Of a DNA stretch of 64,000 nt, positions 54,801-64,000 are shown one piece after another. The notes under the pieces were generated by a model. It saw only the letters and a list, made by a program, of their open reading frames with translations. It was not told the origin of the DNA and did not search any database. The stretch is from Caenispirillum salinarum_A (lineage in GTDB: Bacteria; Pseudomonadota; Alphaproteobacteria; Rhodospirillales; Rhodospirillaceae). The DNA lies in NCBI RefSeq assembly GCF_044803115.1, contig NZ_CP085224.1, positions 2,666,001 to 2,730,000 on the forward strand, in the 5' to 3' direction. Within the stretch, counting starts at the first letter, position 1. The number at the start of each line of letters is the position of its first letter. The translations under genes were made by a program, and so were the position numbers.

Positions 54801-57800
54801 CTTTGCCACCCGGCAGGTGACGGTCGACATCACGCCCGTGGTGGACGCGGCCACCGTCAGCGCCGACGACGACGGCACCGAGGACGCCGGCACGCCCGGG
54901 GTTGCCGGCGATGGCGTTGCGCTGGCCCCGGTGGTGCAGCTTTCCGGCGACGCCAGCGAAAGCCTGACCGGCGAGGTGGTGCTCAGTTTTGACACGACCA
55001 ACGCGGCGGCGGGCACCGTCGTCTGGGTGCCGGCGACCGGCGGCCCGACGGATGTGCTGGAGGCCAATGGCGATCATACGGAATACCGCCTTGATGCGTC
55101 GGTCTTCGTCGATGACGGCAACGGCCGCCTGACCATAGACCCGGCCAAGGGCTCTTTGCAGTTCGTGCCGGTGGAGCACTTCGACAACAACGACGCCGAC
55201 ATCACCTACGGCATGGAGATCACGGTTGCCGACGGCACGGAAACGGCCACATTCACCGGCACCGGCCGTCTGACCATCGATGCCGAGGCGGACCCGGTGG
55301 CAATCAACGCCTCGGGCATCGGCAACGAGGACAGCTTCGACACCGTCAGCGGCACCTACACGGCGCCCATCGACGTGCCCGTCAGCATCCAGCTGACCGA
55401 CACCGACGGCTCCGAGAGCCTGTCGGGGACCATCGACCTGGTCTTCGACGGCGCCGTACAGGGCGAACTGAGCGGCCCCAACGTCACCAGGACGACCGAT
55501 GACGACGGCAACACGGTCTACAGCGTCGCCGCCGACGCCGCCAACGTCACCTTCGACGCCGCGACCAACACGTACAGCATCTCCGGCCTGACCTTCGCGC
55601 CGGCCGACGACTCCGATGCCGACGTCAGCTTCACCGTGCGCGCCACCAGCGCCGACAACGACGGATCGACGCTAGAGACCACCGGCGCCGGCACCATCGC
55701 GGTGCGTCCCGTGGCCGACCGGCCCGACCTTGACGCCGATGCGGTCGGCGGAACCGAAAGCGCGGCGGACGACGCCTGGATCGGGCTCGACGTCTCGGCC
55801 CTGAACCTCACCGACACCGACGGCTCCGAGAGCCTGACGCTCTACGTCAGCGGCGTGCCGGACGGGGGCGGACTGCGCCTTGATCCGGCGGCGACCGGCG
55901 CCACCGTCAGCACCGTGGACGCGGCGGACGTCGCATCCGTCGGTGTTGCCGGTGGAACGCCGGACCTGGGGCTGACGGGCACCGTCTACAAGATCACCTT
56001 CGACGCCGGCGTCGATCCGCAGGTGGTCGCGGATGCGCTTCAGGTGCGTCCGCCGGCCGACAGTTCGGCCGACTTCGACCTGCGCCTGGCCGCCATCGCC
56101 AGCGAAGGCAGCGGCGCCGAACACGGCAATGCCGTCGAGCAGAACTGGAACACCGCCGACGTGCATGTGGACGTGGGCGTGCTGGCGCCCACCGTCACCG
56201 CCGACGCCCAGGCGCCGGGGGCCGAGGGCACGGGCTGGACGCCGCTGACGGGCCTCAACGTCCAGGTCCCAGCCCTGACCGACGGATCATCGGAAGAAAC
56301 GGTCACCATCACCGTCAGCGGTCCCGACTTGGCCGACGCCACCATCCGCGACGGCGACGGCAACCCGCTCCAGGCGGTGCCGGGCACGGCCAACGCCTTC
56401 GTCGTGCCGCTGGCCGCATGGGATGCGGCGACCGGCGCCATCAGCGGGCTGGAAGTGCGGTGGAACGACCCCGACCGATCCGGCACCATCACCTTCGATT
56501 TGAAGGCGCACGTCGTCGACGGCGATGCCGGGGAAACCTGGTTCGATGCGCTGGGCACCGCGTTCGCCGACGAGGCGGAAGCCTCCACCTCCGTCAGCGT
56601 GGACATCCTGCCGGTCTCCGATGGTGCCACCATCTCGGGCGGCGGCGTCGGCGTCGAGGACCAGTGGACGGCGCTGAACCTGTCGTGGAGCGTCAACGAC
56701 GGCTCCGAGGAGGTGAGCGGCGTCACCCTGTCCGGCCTGCCCGAAAACACCACCATCCACTATCCCGACCCGAACAACGATGGCAGCTACCTGTCAGCGA
56801 CGGCGGGGGCCGACGGCACCGTCGTCCTGCCCAAGGAGCTGACCGGAGCGCAGCAGGCCAACGTCTACGCCGAGTGGCCGCAGCACCTGAGCACGGCCCT
56901 GGAAGCCGACGGGACGGTGGAACTGACCCTGTCGGTGGACACGGCCGAGCCCGGCGCCTCGAACAGCGCGGCTTCGACCACCACGGATCAGAGCTTCACC
57001 GTGCGGGTCTTCGGTGACGCCGACGAGGCCACCGGCGCCACGGATGCAACCGCGAAGACGGTGGCCGAGGACGTCTTCTACGAGGTCAAGTGGGGCGACG
57101 GCCTGGACGTCAACGCCGCCCTGGCCGACCCCAACGCCGAGACCCTGTCCTTCCTCATCAAGCCGGAGGACGGCGCCGCCCGCCTGAAGATCGACGGCGT
57201 CGACCAGGGCACCGCGCCCGCCGATGGCTGGAGCCTGACCTACGACCAGCTCTCGACCGGCAAGATCGAGATCGCCGGCCCGCTGCACTGGGGCCGCAGC
57301 GACGGCGACCCGACCCAGACCTTCAAGGTCTACGCCGTCACGACCGAAGCCGACGCGGCGGCCGACGACAGCGCGCTCGACGGCGTCACCCACCCGGTCG
57401 AGGGCGGCCTGTCGCGCGAGGGCGTCGCCACCGTTCACATCGGCGACCTGAACCTTGCTGCCGCGGCCGTGGCCGATGCCGTCAGCTTCGCCGCCGCCTC
57501 CGTCGCCGATACCATGCTGGAGGACAACGGCACCCCCGGCACCCCCGGTGACGGCGTGGCGATCGCGCCGGAAATCCAGCTCACCGACACAGACGGGTCG
57601 GAAAGCCTGGACGGCTACCTGATCTTCGAGTCGTCGGACGCGGCCCTTCTGCGCGGCGCCCTGACCCTCAACGGCTCCGACCTGACCGCCTACAAGGTGG
57701 TCATGTCGGGGACGGACTCCGCCAATCCGGTGCTTGACGAGTCCGCCAGCGTGGCCGAGGGCGACACCTTCGCCTTCCGGGTGCCCGTCAGCGCCCTCAC

Positions 57801-60800
57801 CGATGACGGCAACGGCGGCTACACGCTGTCGGGCCTGACGTTCGTGCCGGAAGAACACTCCGATGCCGACGTCACCTACAAGCTTTATGCCACCACCAAA
57901 GAGGCCGACAACGGCGCCACCCAGGTCACACGCACGGACGGCACCATAGACGTCACCGCGGTCGCCGATCCGGTGACGCTGACCACCGTCGACACCGGTG
58001 CCGAGGAAGCCGACGCTGCCGCCAACGGCATCCCGCTGTCGCTGACGACGGGCCTGGTGGATGCCGACGGGTCCGAAACCCTGACGGTGTTCCTGACCCT
58101 GCCCGGCAGCGCCGATGCCGGCACGGTCCTGGAGCAGAACGGCACGGCACTTTCGCCGGTGACCGATTTCACGGCCCATCCCGCCCTGCCCGACGGGCCC
58201 GACCTGTCGGGCACCGTGACCTATGCCTTTACCATCCAGGCCGGCGACGACCCGGCGGCGGTGCTGGGCAACCTGGTGCTGAAGCCGCCCGCCGGTGTCT
58301 CCGACGACCTGGTGCTGGACGTGCGCGCGGTGACGGTGGAGACGGACGCGAACGGCGATCCGCGCATGGCGCAGACCAACGATACGTTGCGCATCGACAT
58401 CGGCACCGACGACCCGACGCTGACCCTCTCCGGCGATGGCGGGTTCACCCTGCTGGAAGGCACGAACTACGAGTCGAATCCCTGGCAGGCGGTCGACCTG
58501 ACGGCGGACCTCTCGGCCTCCATCGATCCGGCGCTGGCCGACGGCAGCGAAACCCTGACGGTGCGCCTCTACGGCTTGCCGGACTATGTGGATATCCGCT
58601 ACTCGGGCACCGGTCCGAATGCGGTCCAGACCGGTTCCGACGCGGACGGTGACTATGTGGTCATCCCCGCCGACAGGTTGTCGACGGTTGAGTTCCGCAT
58701 GACACGGGATCACCGCGACCAGGACTTCACCCTCCAGGCCAAGGCGGTGGTGGAAGACGTGGACGTCGGCACCGCGTTGGAAACCGATCGAGCCGCGGCC
58801 TGGGGCGACAGCGCCGAAAGCCCGCTGGTGACGCTGGACGTCAACGTGCTCGCCCGCGCCGACAACGCCAACATCAAGGTCGAGGGCGAAGGCCTTGAGG
58901 ACGACTGGCAGCAGCTCAAGCTCAACATCTCGGCCAAGGACGGCTCCGAAGACGTGACGTCGGTGGTGCTCAAGGGCATCCCGTGGGACATGGAGTTGCG
59001 CTTCGACGACGGCACCACTGTGACCGACGTGACCGTCAACCCCGACGGAACGGCCGAGCTTCTGCTGTCCGGCATCGACCTGGCCGACCTGAAGAACCAC
59101 CTTCAGTTCAAGGCCGGCTTGGACGACAGCACCTATGACGGCGGCATCCCCATGCGCGTCGAGGTGACCACGACCGAGAACGGCGCCGAGGTTGGCGACG
59201 TCAATGCCGGAGATGAAACGCACGTCAGCGGCAAGGACTTCACGCTCGACGTCTGGGGCGTCGCGGATACGCCGGAACTGACCCTGAACACGGGCGATGG
59301 CGGAACGCCGCCGACGAACGGCCTGGACCCCGTGGACTTCCCCCACGCCATTTCGCACATCGTTCTCTACCTCGATGACGGGACCAACCCGATCTTCAAG
59401 GTCAAAATCGACGAGTTCTCGGAAGGCGGGCCGGCCTGGAATGCTCAATACGATCCCACCGACCTGCCGCTGGACGCCTTTATCGACCAGACCTTCAACG
59501 GCGCCAAGCTGGTCGCCATTTCCGTCAAGGCGGGCCAGAACTTCGGCAGCCACGACTGGCAGCACAACGCCGAAGGCGAACTGCTGTGGACCAACGATCC
59601 CGTAGCTGACAGCCTGATGCCCTCGGGCATCCCGGCCGAAGGCTCGGCCCACTTCTTCGCCCTGCCGAACGACGCCTTCGACCACCTGGCGCCTTACGCA
59701 GGGCCCTCCGGCACCGGCACGGCGAACACCCATACCGAGACCATCGCCGAGGACGGCCTGTTCACGCTGACGCTGAACGGTCCCAACGGCCTGCTCCAGG
59801 CGGAAACGGGGGAAGAAGGCACCGGCGACGCGCCGACCAGCGCCGACGGATCGGAGACGCTGGAGTTCCGCATCGAGCCGGTGGACAAGGATCATTCCCG
59901 CCTGCTGGTGGACGGCAATGAACGGCCCCTGGAGAACGGCGCCTGGATCGTCACCTACGACGAGCTGGCCGGCGGCCGCGTCCAGATCGGCGGCGCCGAC
60001 GACTGGCACAGCGAGGCCGGCCTGCCCTTCGACGTCACCGTTGTCGCGGTCGAGGCGGATGCCGACGATCCGGAGCATCCCGACGCGACACTGGCCCGGA
60101 CGGACGGCCCGACCCGCCAGATCATCCTCAAGATCGATGCCGACGCGGACATCGTGACGATCGACTCGGCAGCCGCCGGGATCGAGGACCAGACGGTCGC
60201 CATGCCGCTGAACATCACGCTCGACGATGCCGACGGGTCGGAAGCGCTGGTGGACTACGTGTACCTGGTCACCAGTGACCCGGATATGCTGGCCGGCAGC
60301 CTGAACGGCACCTGGACCGACGCGGCCACGGACCTGACCTTCTTCGACGTGCAGCTGGACGGCACCGGCGCACCCGTGGTCGACGCAGATGGCGTGGTGC
60401 AGCAGGCCACCGCCCCCAGCGGTGTCCATGCCGTGAAGGTTCCCGCCACGGCCTTCACCGGCCCCGACGCCGATGGCGCATATACGCTTTCCGGCCTGAC
60501 CTTCACGCCCGAGGCCCATTCAGCGGACGAGGTGACCTACAAGGTCTACGCCACCACGCAGGACGCCGACGGCTCGCGGATGACCACCGTCGGCGACGGT
60601 TCCATCACGCTCAAGGCCGAGGCCGACGCGCCGGCTGTCACCGTGAACGGCGACAGCCCTGCCGACGTCGGCACCGTCGTCGCGGGCAACGAGGACGGCC
60701 TCATCGCGCTCAACATCGCCGCCGCGCCGGTGGACCCGGACAGCGAGGACCTGACGCACGCCGAACTGTCGGGCGTGCCCGACGGCTGGGTCGTGGGCGT

Positions 60801-63800
60801 GCTGAATACGGACGGCTCTTTCTCCGCCGCCAGCGACAACGGCAACGGCGTCTGGGTGCTCGACCACGATCGCCTGGCCGACGTGGTGGTGCGCCCGCCC
60901 CTTCACCTGAACGTGCAGCCGGCGGACGCGCCCGAACTCACCCTCAAGGTCACCTCGCGCGAGGACGGCACAGACGTCAGCGATGCCACCGACGCCGATG
61001 ACGGCGTGGCCCTGCGCACCGCCGTCACCTCCAAGTCGTTCAAGGTGGAGGTGGACGCCGTCGCCGACGCCCCGACGCTGACGGTCCAGCCGGAAGTCAC
61101 CGCCGAGGAACAGGCCGTCAAGCTCGACATCCTGCCGGCGCTGACGGACACCGACGGCTCGGAGTCCCTGTCGCTGTTCATCACCGGGGACTTTGCCGGC
61201 GGCAGCCTGACCGGCGCGGGCGTCACGCAGCTTTCGGCCACCGAATGGCAGGTGGACGTCGACCACCTCAGCGACCTCTACTACGTGCCGGCCGAGGATT
61301 ATTCCGGCACGGTCAGCCTCCAGGTCGTCGCCCGCGCCAGCGAGAGTGCGAGCACCGATCCTTCCGACGACGAGGCCGAAACCATCGTGGCGCTGCCCAT
61401 CATCGTGCGCGGCGTTGCCGATGCCCTGGACGATGCCGCGGGCATCTCGGTCACCGCGGCCGAAGATGACGGCTGGTTCGATCCGGGTCTTGCGAGCAGC
61501 CTGACCACCAAGGACATGCTGGGCGCCGACGCCGTCGGCTCCGAGAGCGTCGCCGTGGTGCTCAAGGGCCTGCCGGACGACGTCGAGATCAGCATGACCG
61601 CCGGCAACGAGGACGGCCTGCGCTACATCGGCACCAGCGGCGGCCAGCCCGTCTGGGCGGTGGAGGCCGGCTACCTGGAGCATGTGCGCCTGCGCGTTCC
61701 CGACGACTGGGCGGGCCGGGTGGACGTGCCGATGGTGGTGACGGTGACCGAGGCCGACGGCCATGGCACCGAAACCGGCATGACCCTCGCCGTCGACGTG
61801 ACGCCCGAGGCCGACGCGCCGCGCGTGACCCTGAGCGGCAACAACGTCGAGGACGCGACCGCCGGCGCCTCCTTCACCATCGGCGCCGCACTGCGGGATG
61901 CCGACGACCGGGCCGGCACCGACTCCGACGATTACGCCGAAAGCATCACCGGCATCACGCTGACGGTGGCCGACGCAGCCTTTCTGGCCGACACGCCGGA
62001 CCTCAAGGTGGTCATCGACGGGATTGAATATGACCCGTCGGCCCCCATCGCGATCAGCGATCCCACCGCGACCGTCACGTTTGCCGGCCTGCCCGACGGC
62101 TGGTCCAAGGACGTGCCCGTCCAGGTGACGGTGGAGACCACCGAAGGCGGCACCACCGCCACGACCACCAAGGACTGGGCCGTGCCCATCGCGGCCGATG
62201 CCGACCCGGCGCAGACCTTCGACATCGCCGACGGCCCGCTGGCCTCCACCACCGGCACGCCCATCGATTTGAACCTTGCGGTCCTGCTGGGCGACACCGA
62301 CGGGTCTGAGGTCTCGCACGTGATCGTGACGGGCGTGGCCGACGGCATGAAGCTGGTCGACGCCACCGGCGCCACCGTCGGTCACGACGCTGGCGGTGGT
62401 CGCTGGATCGTTCCCGCCACCGATGCCACGGGCGCCGTGCAGGACCTGCGCGTCGACGGTGCGCCGGGCACGGCCGCATCGCTGTCGGTGACGCTGATGG
62501 TCACGGATATCGACCCCGACGGGGGCCGCGACGTCTGGATGAGCCAGGCGGAGACGGTTGACGTGTCCTTCGGCGCCGGCGGCACGGGCGGGGGCACGCC
62601 CGCCGACGTGGGTCCGGTGACGGTCGCCATGGACGACGTCGGCATTGACGAAGACGGATCATTCCTCGTCAACGCCACCGTCACGCCTTCCGGCGACGAT
62701 GTCGCCGGCTCGGTTGTCATCCACGGCCTGTCCAATGCCGTGCGCGTGGTGTCGGAGAACGGCGCGTTCAACGTCTTCGCGCTGGACAACGGCGACGGCA
62801 CCAGCGACTACGTGATCCCGGTCGAAGCGCTGGGCAACGTGCGCGTCCATCCGCCGGCGGATTCGGCCGAGGATTTCACCCTCACCCTTACCGCCACGGC
62901 GCGCGACGGCTACTGGACGCGCGAATCCGACCCGGTCAGCGTGCCGGTCGCGATCGCCCCCGTCACCGAGACCGACGGCAGCATCGGCGCCGGCGTCGCC
63001 GCGGGCGCGGACACCACAGAGGACACCGCCGGCATCGGCGTCGAGCTGACCCTCGACCAGGCGGATGCCGATCGGTCCGAGGTGCTGGCCGGCGACACGC
63101 TGACGCTCGACACCAGCGGCGTGCCCGACGGCACCGAGATCACGCTGAACGGCACCACCTGGACCACCGACGGCAGCGCCATTTCCGTCAACCTGTCGGA
63201 CTTCGGCACCGACCTGAACACGGCCAACGCCGCCTTCCAGGGTGCTGGCGGCCTGACGCTGACGGGGCTCTCGGTCAAGCCGCCCGCCGACTGGCACGGC
63301 AAGGTCACGCTGGGCGTTTCGGCGCAGGTGGTGGACACGGACGCTGCCGGCGATGCCGACACCGGTCCGGTGGCGGAGGCGACATGGAACGGTGCCGTGA
63401 CCATCACCGTCACACCCGAAACCGACGGCGCCACCCCCGTCGCCGTCGACATCACGCGGAATGAAGACGAAGCCATTCCGCTCGACATCAAGATCACCAC
63501 CTCGGATCTCAAGGGCGTGGACACCCATGGCTCCGAGCTTCTGTCGGTGGTGATCGAGGGCGTGCCGGCCGGCATGACCATTCTTGGCGCCTCCAACAAT
63601 GGCTCGGACGACGGCGGGGTGACGAACACCTGGACCGTCAAGAGCAGCGTCCTTGGCGCCATGGCGGCCGACGGCACGCTGTCAGGCCTGCAACTGGTCG
63701 CGCCGCCGGACTGGTCCGACGCCGACGGCCTGGACCTGACGGTCCGCGCCTATCAGATCGAGGCCGGCACCCGCGACGTCGTTGAAAGCGCGGACACGTT

Positions 63801-64000
63801 CACTGTGGTCGTCAATCCCGTGGCCGACACGCCCTTCGTCAACCCGCAGTACGCCAGCGGCACCGAGCACCAGGAGGTGCCCCTGGACCTGGGTGCCCTG
63901 TCGGCGGACTTCGACGGCAGCGAGACGGTCAGCGTCACCATCACCGGCGCACCGGAAACGTCCACCTTCAAGGCGACTCTCGACGATGGGTCGACCCAGA
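51847..64000 (+). CDS. Giant repeat-built secreted surface protein (adhesin-like), 3' truncated
   Basis: Open without a stop from ATG 51847 to the window edge, at least 4,051 residues. The first 200 residues are extremely acidic and disordered (DEEDEDEPEEEEGQRD). Then come tandem cadherin/Ig-like domains of about 90-130 residues, each with LTDTDGSESLT-type entry motifs, L.GLPDG turns and PVADAPT linkers. I noticed no cysteine. Such Ca-binding repeat proteins are exported by the ABC/HlyD pair just upstream and act in attachment or biofilm. A C-terminal RTX/secretion signal would lie beyond the window. Confidence 0.9.
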   Translation, partial: MADETINPGNPGNQDAEDTQGQQDASEGLHIHGRGHEALEDGAEQPANVGDEQGREDFFGNANVQTGRRSTFEGTLDGQPDPGETVADQSPVVGGDYAPEDPNGNVTADFDAVQPDNARGQGPAADGDEEDEDEPEEEEGQRDPGLERPEDRVPGDGDDTGGGNDVASGADQTAPAFAATEPPAGDADTPADGVADDDEDDPDPVAETPTVTAADADGIEDQPIRLDLTAALTDIDGTETLTVTLSGLPDGFSLSDGTGASVGSNLGGGAWSVPPGQLDDLFLVRPQHFSGEVPLSVTATATETTGETSTVTTDFTVTVEAVADAPTLAAEDAAGTENTWHDLSISAALVDADGSESLTVYVTDVPEGATLDQGTRLDAPVTLANGTVLAAGTWAMTADQAESVRIMPAQDDSTDFTLRVFAETEEDSNGDRAVSGPAEINVDVGVVAPSVSGTGTGAEDTWVQLDLSAGVNAELGDESLQVLLENLPDGALLRVGGQLVTDTSGPVDISGNLDAVEVRWDPATDLHSDADITFHLRAIVRDADVGTDTETPRDTNQTVTDVTVDVTGVADPLTLSASGSGNEDSFGGAIAVPVTVALTDTDGSEALTGTIDLIFDGAEQGVLTGPNVTTSTDGDGNTVYSIAVDAANVSFDAATGTYSVGGLVFEPETDSDDDVTFSVRATTLDSDGSTRTDTQAGQTITIDAVADAPTVAATAEIGGTESAADDAWIDVDITDLALADDTNESLTLYVGGVPAGGALMLNGTVLTAVDAAGIDFTGVDTANAPAPGLSGDVYALPGFDPATDRLQVRPPADSSADFDLRLVAMSDEANGTDQGNAVERNWSATDVHVDVAVLAPEIGGTLNHTGAEGAWTALDGLEVDLPAQSAGLGEETVTITLSGDALAEANVRVVDADGTVVVSKTGTETSFTIPAGNWDAATGALTGVEVQWKDGDRTDQLTFDLTAHVVDVDQSGDFDPAGSTHADEAFATRQVTVDITPVVDAATVSADDDGTEDAGTPGVAGDGVALAPVVQLSGDASESLTGEVVLSFDTTNAAAGTVVWVPATGGPTDVLEANGDHTEYRLDASVFVDDGNGRLTIDPAKGSLQFVPVEHFDNNDADITYGMEITVADGTETATFTGTGRLTIDAEADPVAINASGIGNEDSFDTVSGTYTAPIDVPVSIQLTDTDGSESLSGTIDLVFDGAVQGELSGPNVTRTTDDDGNTVYSVAADAANVTFDAATNTYSISGLTFAPADDSDADVSFTVRATSADNDGSTLETTGAGTIAVRPVADRPDLDADAVGGTESAADDAWIGLDVSALNLTDTDGSESLTLYVSGVPDGGGLRLDPAATGATVSTVDAADVASVGVAGGTPDLGLTGTVYKITFDAGVDPQVVADALQVRPPADSSADFDLRLAAIASEGSGAEHGNAVEQNWNTADVHVDVGVLAPTVTADAQAPGAEGTGWTPLTGLNVQVPALTDGSSEETVTITVSGPDLADATIRDGDGNPLQAVPGTANAFVVPLAAWDAATGAISGLEVRWNDPDRSGTITFDLKAHVVDGDAGETWFDALGTAFADEAEASTSVSVDILPVSDGATISGGGVGVEDQWTALNLSWSVNDGSEEVSGVTLSGLPENTTIHYPDPNNDGSYLSATAGADGTVVLPKELTGAQQANVYAEWPQHLSTALEADGTVELTLSVDTAEPGASNSAASTTTDQSFTVRVFGDADEATGATDATAKTVAEDVFYEVKWGDGLDVNAALADPNAETLSFLIKPEDGAARLKIDGVDQGTAPADGWSLTYDQLSTGKIEIAGPLHWGRSDGDPTQTFKVYAVTTEADAAADDSALDGVTHPVEGGLSREGVATVHIGDLNLAAAAVADAVSFAAASVADTMLEDNGTPGTPGDGVAIAPEIQLTDTDGSESLDGYLIFESSDAALLRGALTLNGSDLTAYKVVMSGTDSANPVLDESASVAEGDTFAFRVPVSALTDDGNGGYTLSGLTFVPEEHSDADVTYKLYATTKEADNGATQVTRTDGTIDVTAVADPVTLTTVDTGAEEADAAANGIPLSLTTGLVDADGSETLTVFLTLPGSADAGTVLEQNGTALSPVTDFTAHPALPDGPDLSGTVTYAFTIQAGDDPAAVLGNLVLKPPAGVSDDLVLDVRAVTVETDANGDPRMAQTNDTLRIDIGTDDPTLTLSGDGGFTLLEGTNYESNPWQAVDLTADLSASIDPALADGSETLTVRLYGLPDYVDIRYSGTGPNAVQTGSDADGDYVVIPADRLSTVEFRMTRDHRDQDFTLQAKAVVEDVDVGTALETDRAAAWGDSAESPLVTLDVNVLARADNANIKVEGEGLEDDWQQLKLNISAKDGSEDVTSVVLKGIPWDMELRFDDGTTVTDVTVNPDGTAELLLSGIDLADLKNHLQFKAGLDDSTYDGGIPMRVEVTTTENGAEVGDVNAGDETHVSGKDFTLDVWGVADTPELTLNTGDGGTPPTNGLDPVDFPHAISHIVLYLDDGTNPIFKVKIDEFSEGGPAWNAQYDPTDLPLDAFIDQTFNGAKLVAISVKAGQNFGSHDWQHNAEGELLWTNDPVADSLMPSGIPAEGSAHFFALPNDAFDHLAPYAGPSGTGTANTHTETIAEDGLFTLTLNGPNGLLQAETGEEGTGDAPTSADGSETLEFRIEPVDKDHSRLLVDGNERPLENGAWIVTYDELAGGRVQIGGADDWHSEAGLPFDVTVVAVEADADDPEHPDATLARTDGPTRQIILKIDADADIVTIDSAAAGIEDQTVAMPLNITLDDADGSEALVDYVYLVTSDPDMLAGSLNGTWTDAATDLTFFDVQLDGTGAPVVDADGVVQQATAPSGVHAVKVPATAFTGPDADGAYTLSGLTFTPEAHSADEVTYKVYATTQDADGSRMTTVGDGSITLKAEADAPAVTVNGDSPADVGTVVAGNEDGLIALNIAAAPVDPDSEDLTHAELSGVPDGWVVGVLNTDGSFSAASDNGNGVWVLDHDRLADVVVRPPLHLNVQPADAPELTLKVTSREDGTDVSDATDADDGVALRTAVTSKSFKVEVDAVADAPTLTVQPEVTAEEQAVKLDILPALTDTDGSESLSLFITGDFAGGSLTGAGVTQLSATEWQVDVDHLSDLYYVPAEDYSGTVSLQVVARASESASTDPSDDEAETIVALPIIVRGVADALDDAAGISVTAAEDDGWFDPGLASSLTTKDMLGADAVGSESVAVVLKGLPDDVEISMTAGNEDGLRYIGTSGGQPVWAVEAGYLEHVRLRVPDDWAGRVDVPMVVTVTEADGHGTETGMTLAVDVTPEADAPRVTLSGNNVEDATAGASFTIGAALRDADDRAGTDSDDYAESITGITLTVADAAFLADTPDLKVVIDGIEYDPSAPIAISDPTATVTFAGLPDGWSKDVPVQVTVETTEGGTTATTTKDWAVPIAADADPAQTFDIADGPLASTTGTPIDLNLAVLLGDTDGSEVSHVIVTGVADGMKLVDATGATVGHDAGGGRWIVPATDATGAVQDLRVDGAPGTAASLSVTLMVTDIDPDGGRDVWMSQAETVDVSFGAGGTGGGTPADVGPVTVAMDDVGIDEDGSFLVNATVTPSGDDVAGSVVIHGLSNAVRVVSENGAFNVFALDNGDGTSDYVIPVEALGNVRVHPPADSAEDFTLTLTATARDGYWTRESDPVSVPVAIAPVTETDGSIGAGVAAGADTTEDTAGIGVELTLDQADADRSEVLAGDTLTLDTSGVPDGTEITLNGTTWTTDGSAISVNLSDFGTDLNTANAAFQGAGGLTLTGLSVKPPADWHGKVTLGVSAQVVDTDAAGDADTGPVAEATWNGAVTITVTPETDGATPVAVDITRNEDEAIPLDIKITTSDLKGVDTHGSELLSVVIEGVPAGMTILGASNNGSDDGGVTNTWTVKSSVLGAMAADGTLSGLQLVAPPDWSDADGLDLTVRAYQIEAGTRDVVESADTFTVVVNPVADTPFVNPQYASGTEHQEVPLDLGALSADFDGSETVSVTITGAPETSTFKATLDDGSTQ
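53587..54860 (+). repeat. Long duplicated block in the giant gene, copy 1
   Basis: Encodes, in order, GNEDSF, TDTDGSE, DGNTVYS, GTESAADDAWI, QVRPPADSSADFDLRL, GNAVERNW, DVHVDV and EETVTITLSG. The same order recurs 1.73-1.78 kb downstream (copy 2). About 425 codons. Confidence 0.8.
55321..56640 (+). repeat. Long duplicated block in the giant gene, copy 2
   Basis: Same motif order as copy 1 with diverged sequence (GNEDSF, TDTDGSE, DGNTVYS, GTESAADDAWI, QVRPPADSSADFDLRL, GNAVEQNW, DVHVDV, EETVTITVSG). Small length changes shift the offset from 1,734 to 1,776 bp along the block. Confidence 0.8.

Noticed and set aside
51811..60519. Very long minus-strand open frames (51811-55179 and 56794-60519) opposite the giant gene
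   Set aside because: They are mirror images of a GC-rich, stop-poor coding strand; their translations are low-complexity Gly/Val/His/Arg text with no domain, and the plus-strand frame has clear repeats.

Overview
The window is very GC-rich, densely coded and strongly biased in codon use. The gene set (hopanoid accessory genes, Liv-type ABC transporter, homogentisate pathway, PaaX-type regulator, phytochrome-style PAS kinases, type I secretion) points to an alphaproteobacterium, most likely a Rhodospirillales-like free-living heterotroph. I saw no rRNA, tRNA, CRISPR array, insertion sequence or integrase. The window is cut at both ends: it starts inside a TRAP transporter permease and ends inside a giant surface-protein gene.

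Layout. 0-1.1 kb: end of a TRAP large permease and its terminator. 1.2-5.3 kb: three hopanoid-associated genes (hpnM, hpnB, hpnA) interleaved with a sulfotransferase. 5.4-7.4 kb: an RsbQ-like alpha/beta hydrolase, a nitroreductase and an XRE-cupin regulator. 7.6-11.6 kb: omega-aminotransferase, alanine dehydrogenase and CoA-acylating semialdehyde dehydrogenase, a set that would take beta-alanine (or a similar omega-amino acid) to acetyl-CoA while recycling pyruvate/alanine. 11.8-12.1 kb: a small alanine-zipper lipoprotein.

12.2-22.5 kb is the most unusual catabolic island. A minus-strand operon encodes a PaaA-like diiron oxygenase, an unknown 137-aa protein and a complete LivJHMGF transporter, followed by a metallo-beta-lactamase-fold protein with a degenerate metal site. 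Divergent from it are a PaaX-family repressor and an adrenodoxin-reductase-type ferredoxin-NADP reductase. After a lipoprotein and a hemerythrin comes the homogentisate pathway (maiA, fumarylacetoacetase, hmgA) with a divergent MarR regulator (24-27.6 kb). The palindrome GTTTCA-AA-TGAAAC lies both in the hmgA/marR intergenic region and in front of the metallo-beta-lactamase gene 14 kb away, which suggests one regulon spans both clusters.

27.6-36 kb is signalling: a REC-PAS-PAS-GGDEF protein, then a plus-strand run of MASE1 kinase, response regulator, cysteine-free periplasmic molybdopterin-oxidoreductase-like protein and five-PAS membrane kinase. 36.8-39.5 kb is a sulfur cluster: exported double rhodanese, YeeE/TsuA-type permease and a Cys/Ala-repeat protein. 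39.6-45.4 kb holds a membrane-fused spermidine-synthase-like protein, an ATP-grasp enzyme, a small unknown gene, a Crp/Fnr regulator and glgC. 45.5-64 kb has a DUF2478 protein and then a type I secretion locus: two different ABC ATPases, an HlyD adaptor and a Cys-poor, acidic, repeat-built giant protein of more than 4,050 residues that runs off the window.

Coordinates of starts were chosen from ribosome-binding sites, overlaps and family length; all functions are inferred by reading sequence, without database searches.
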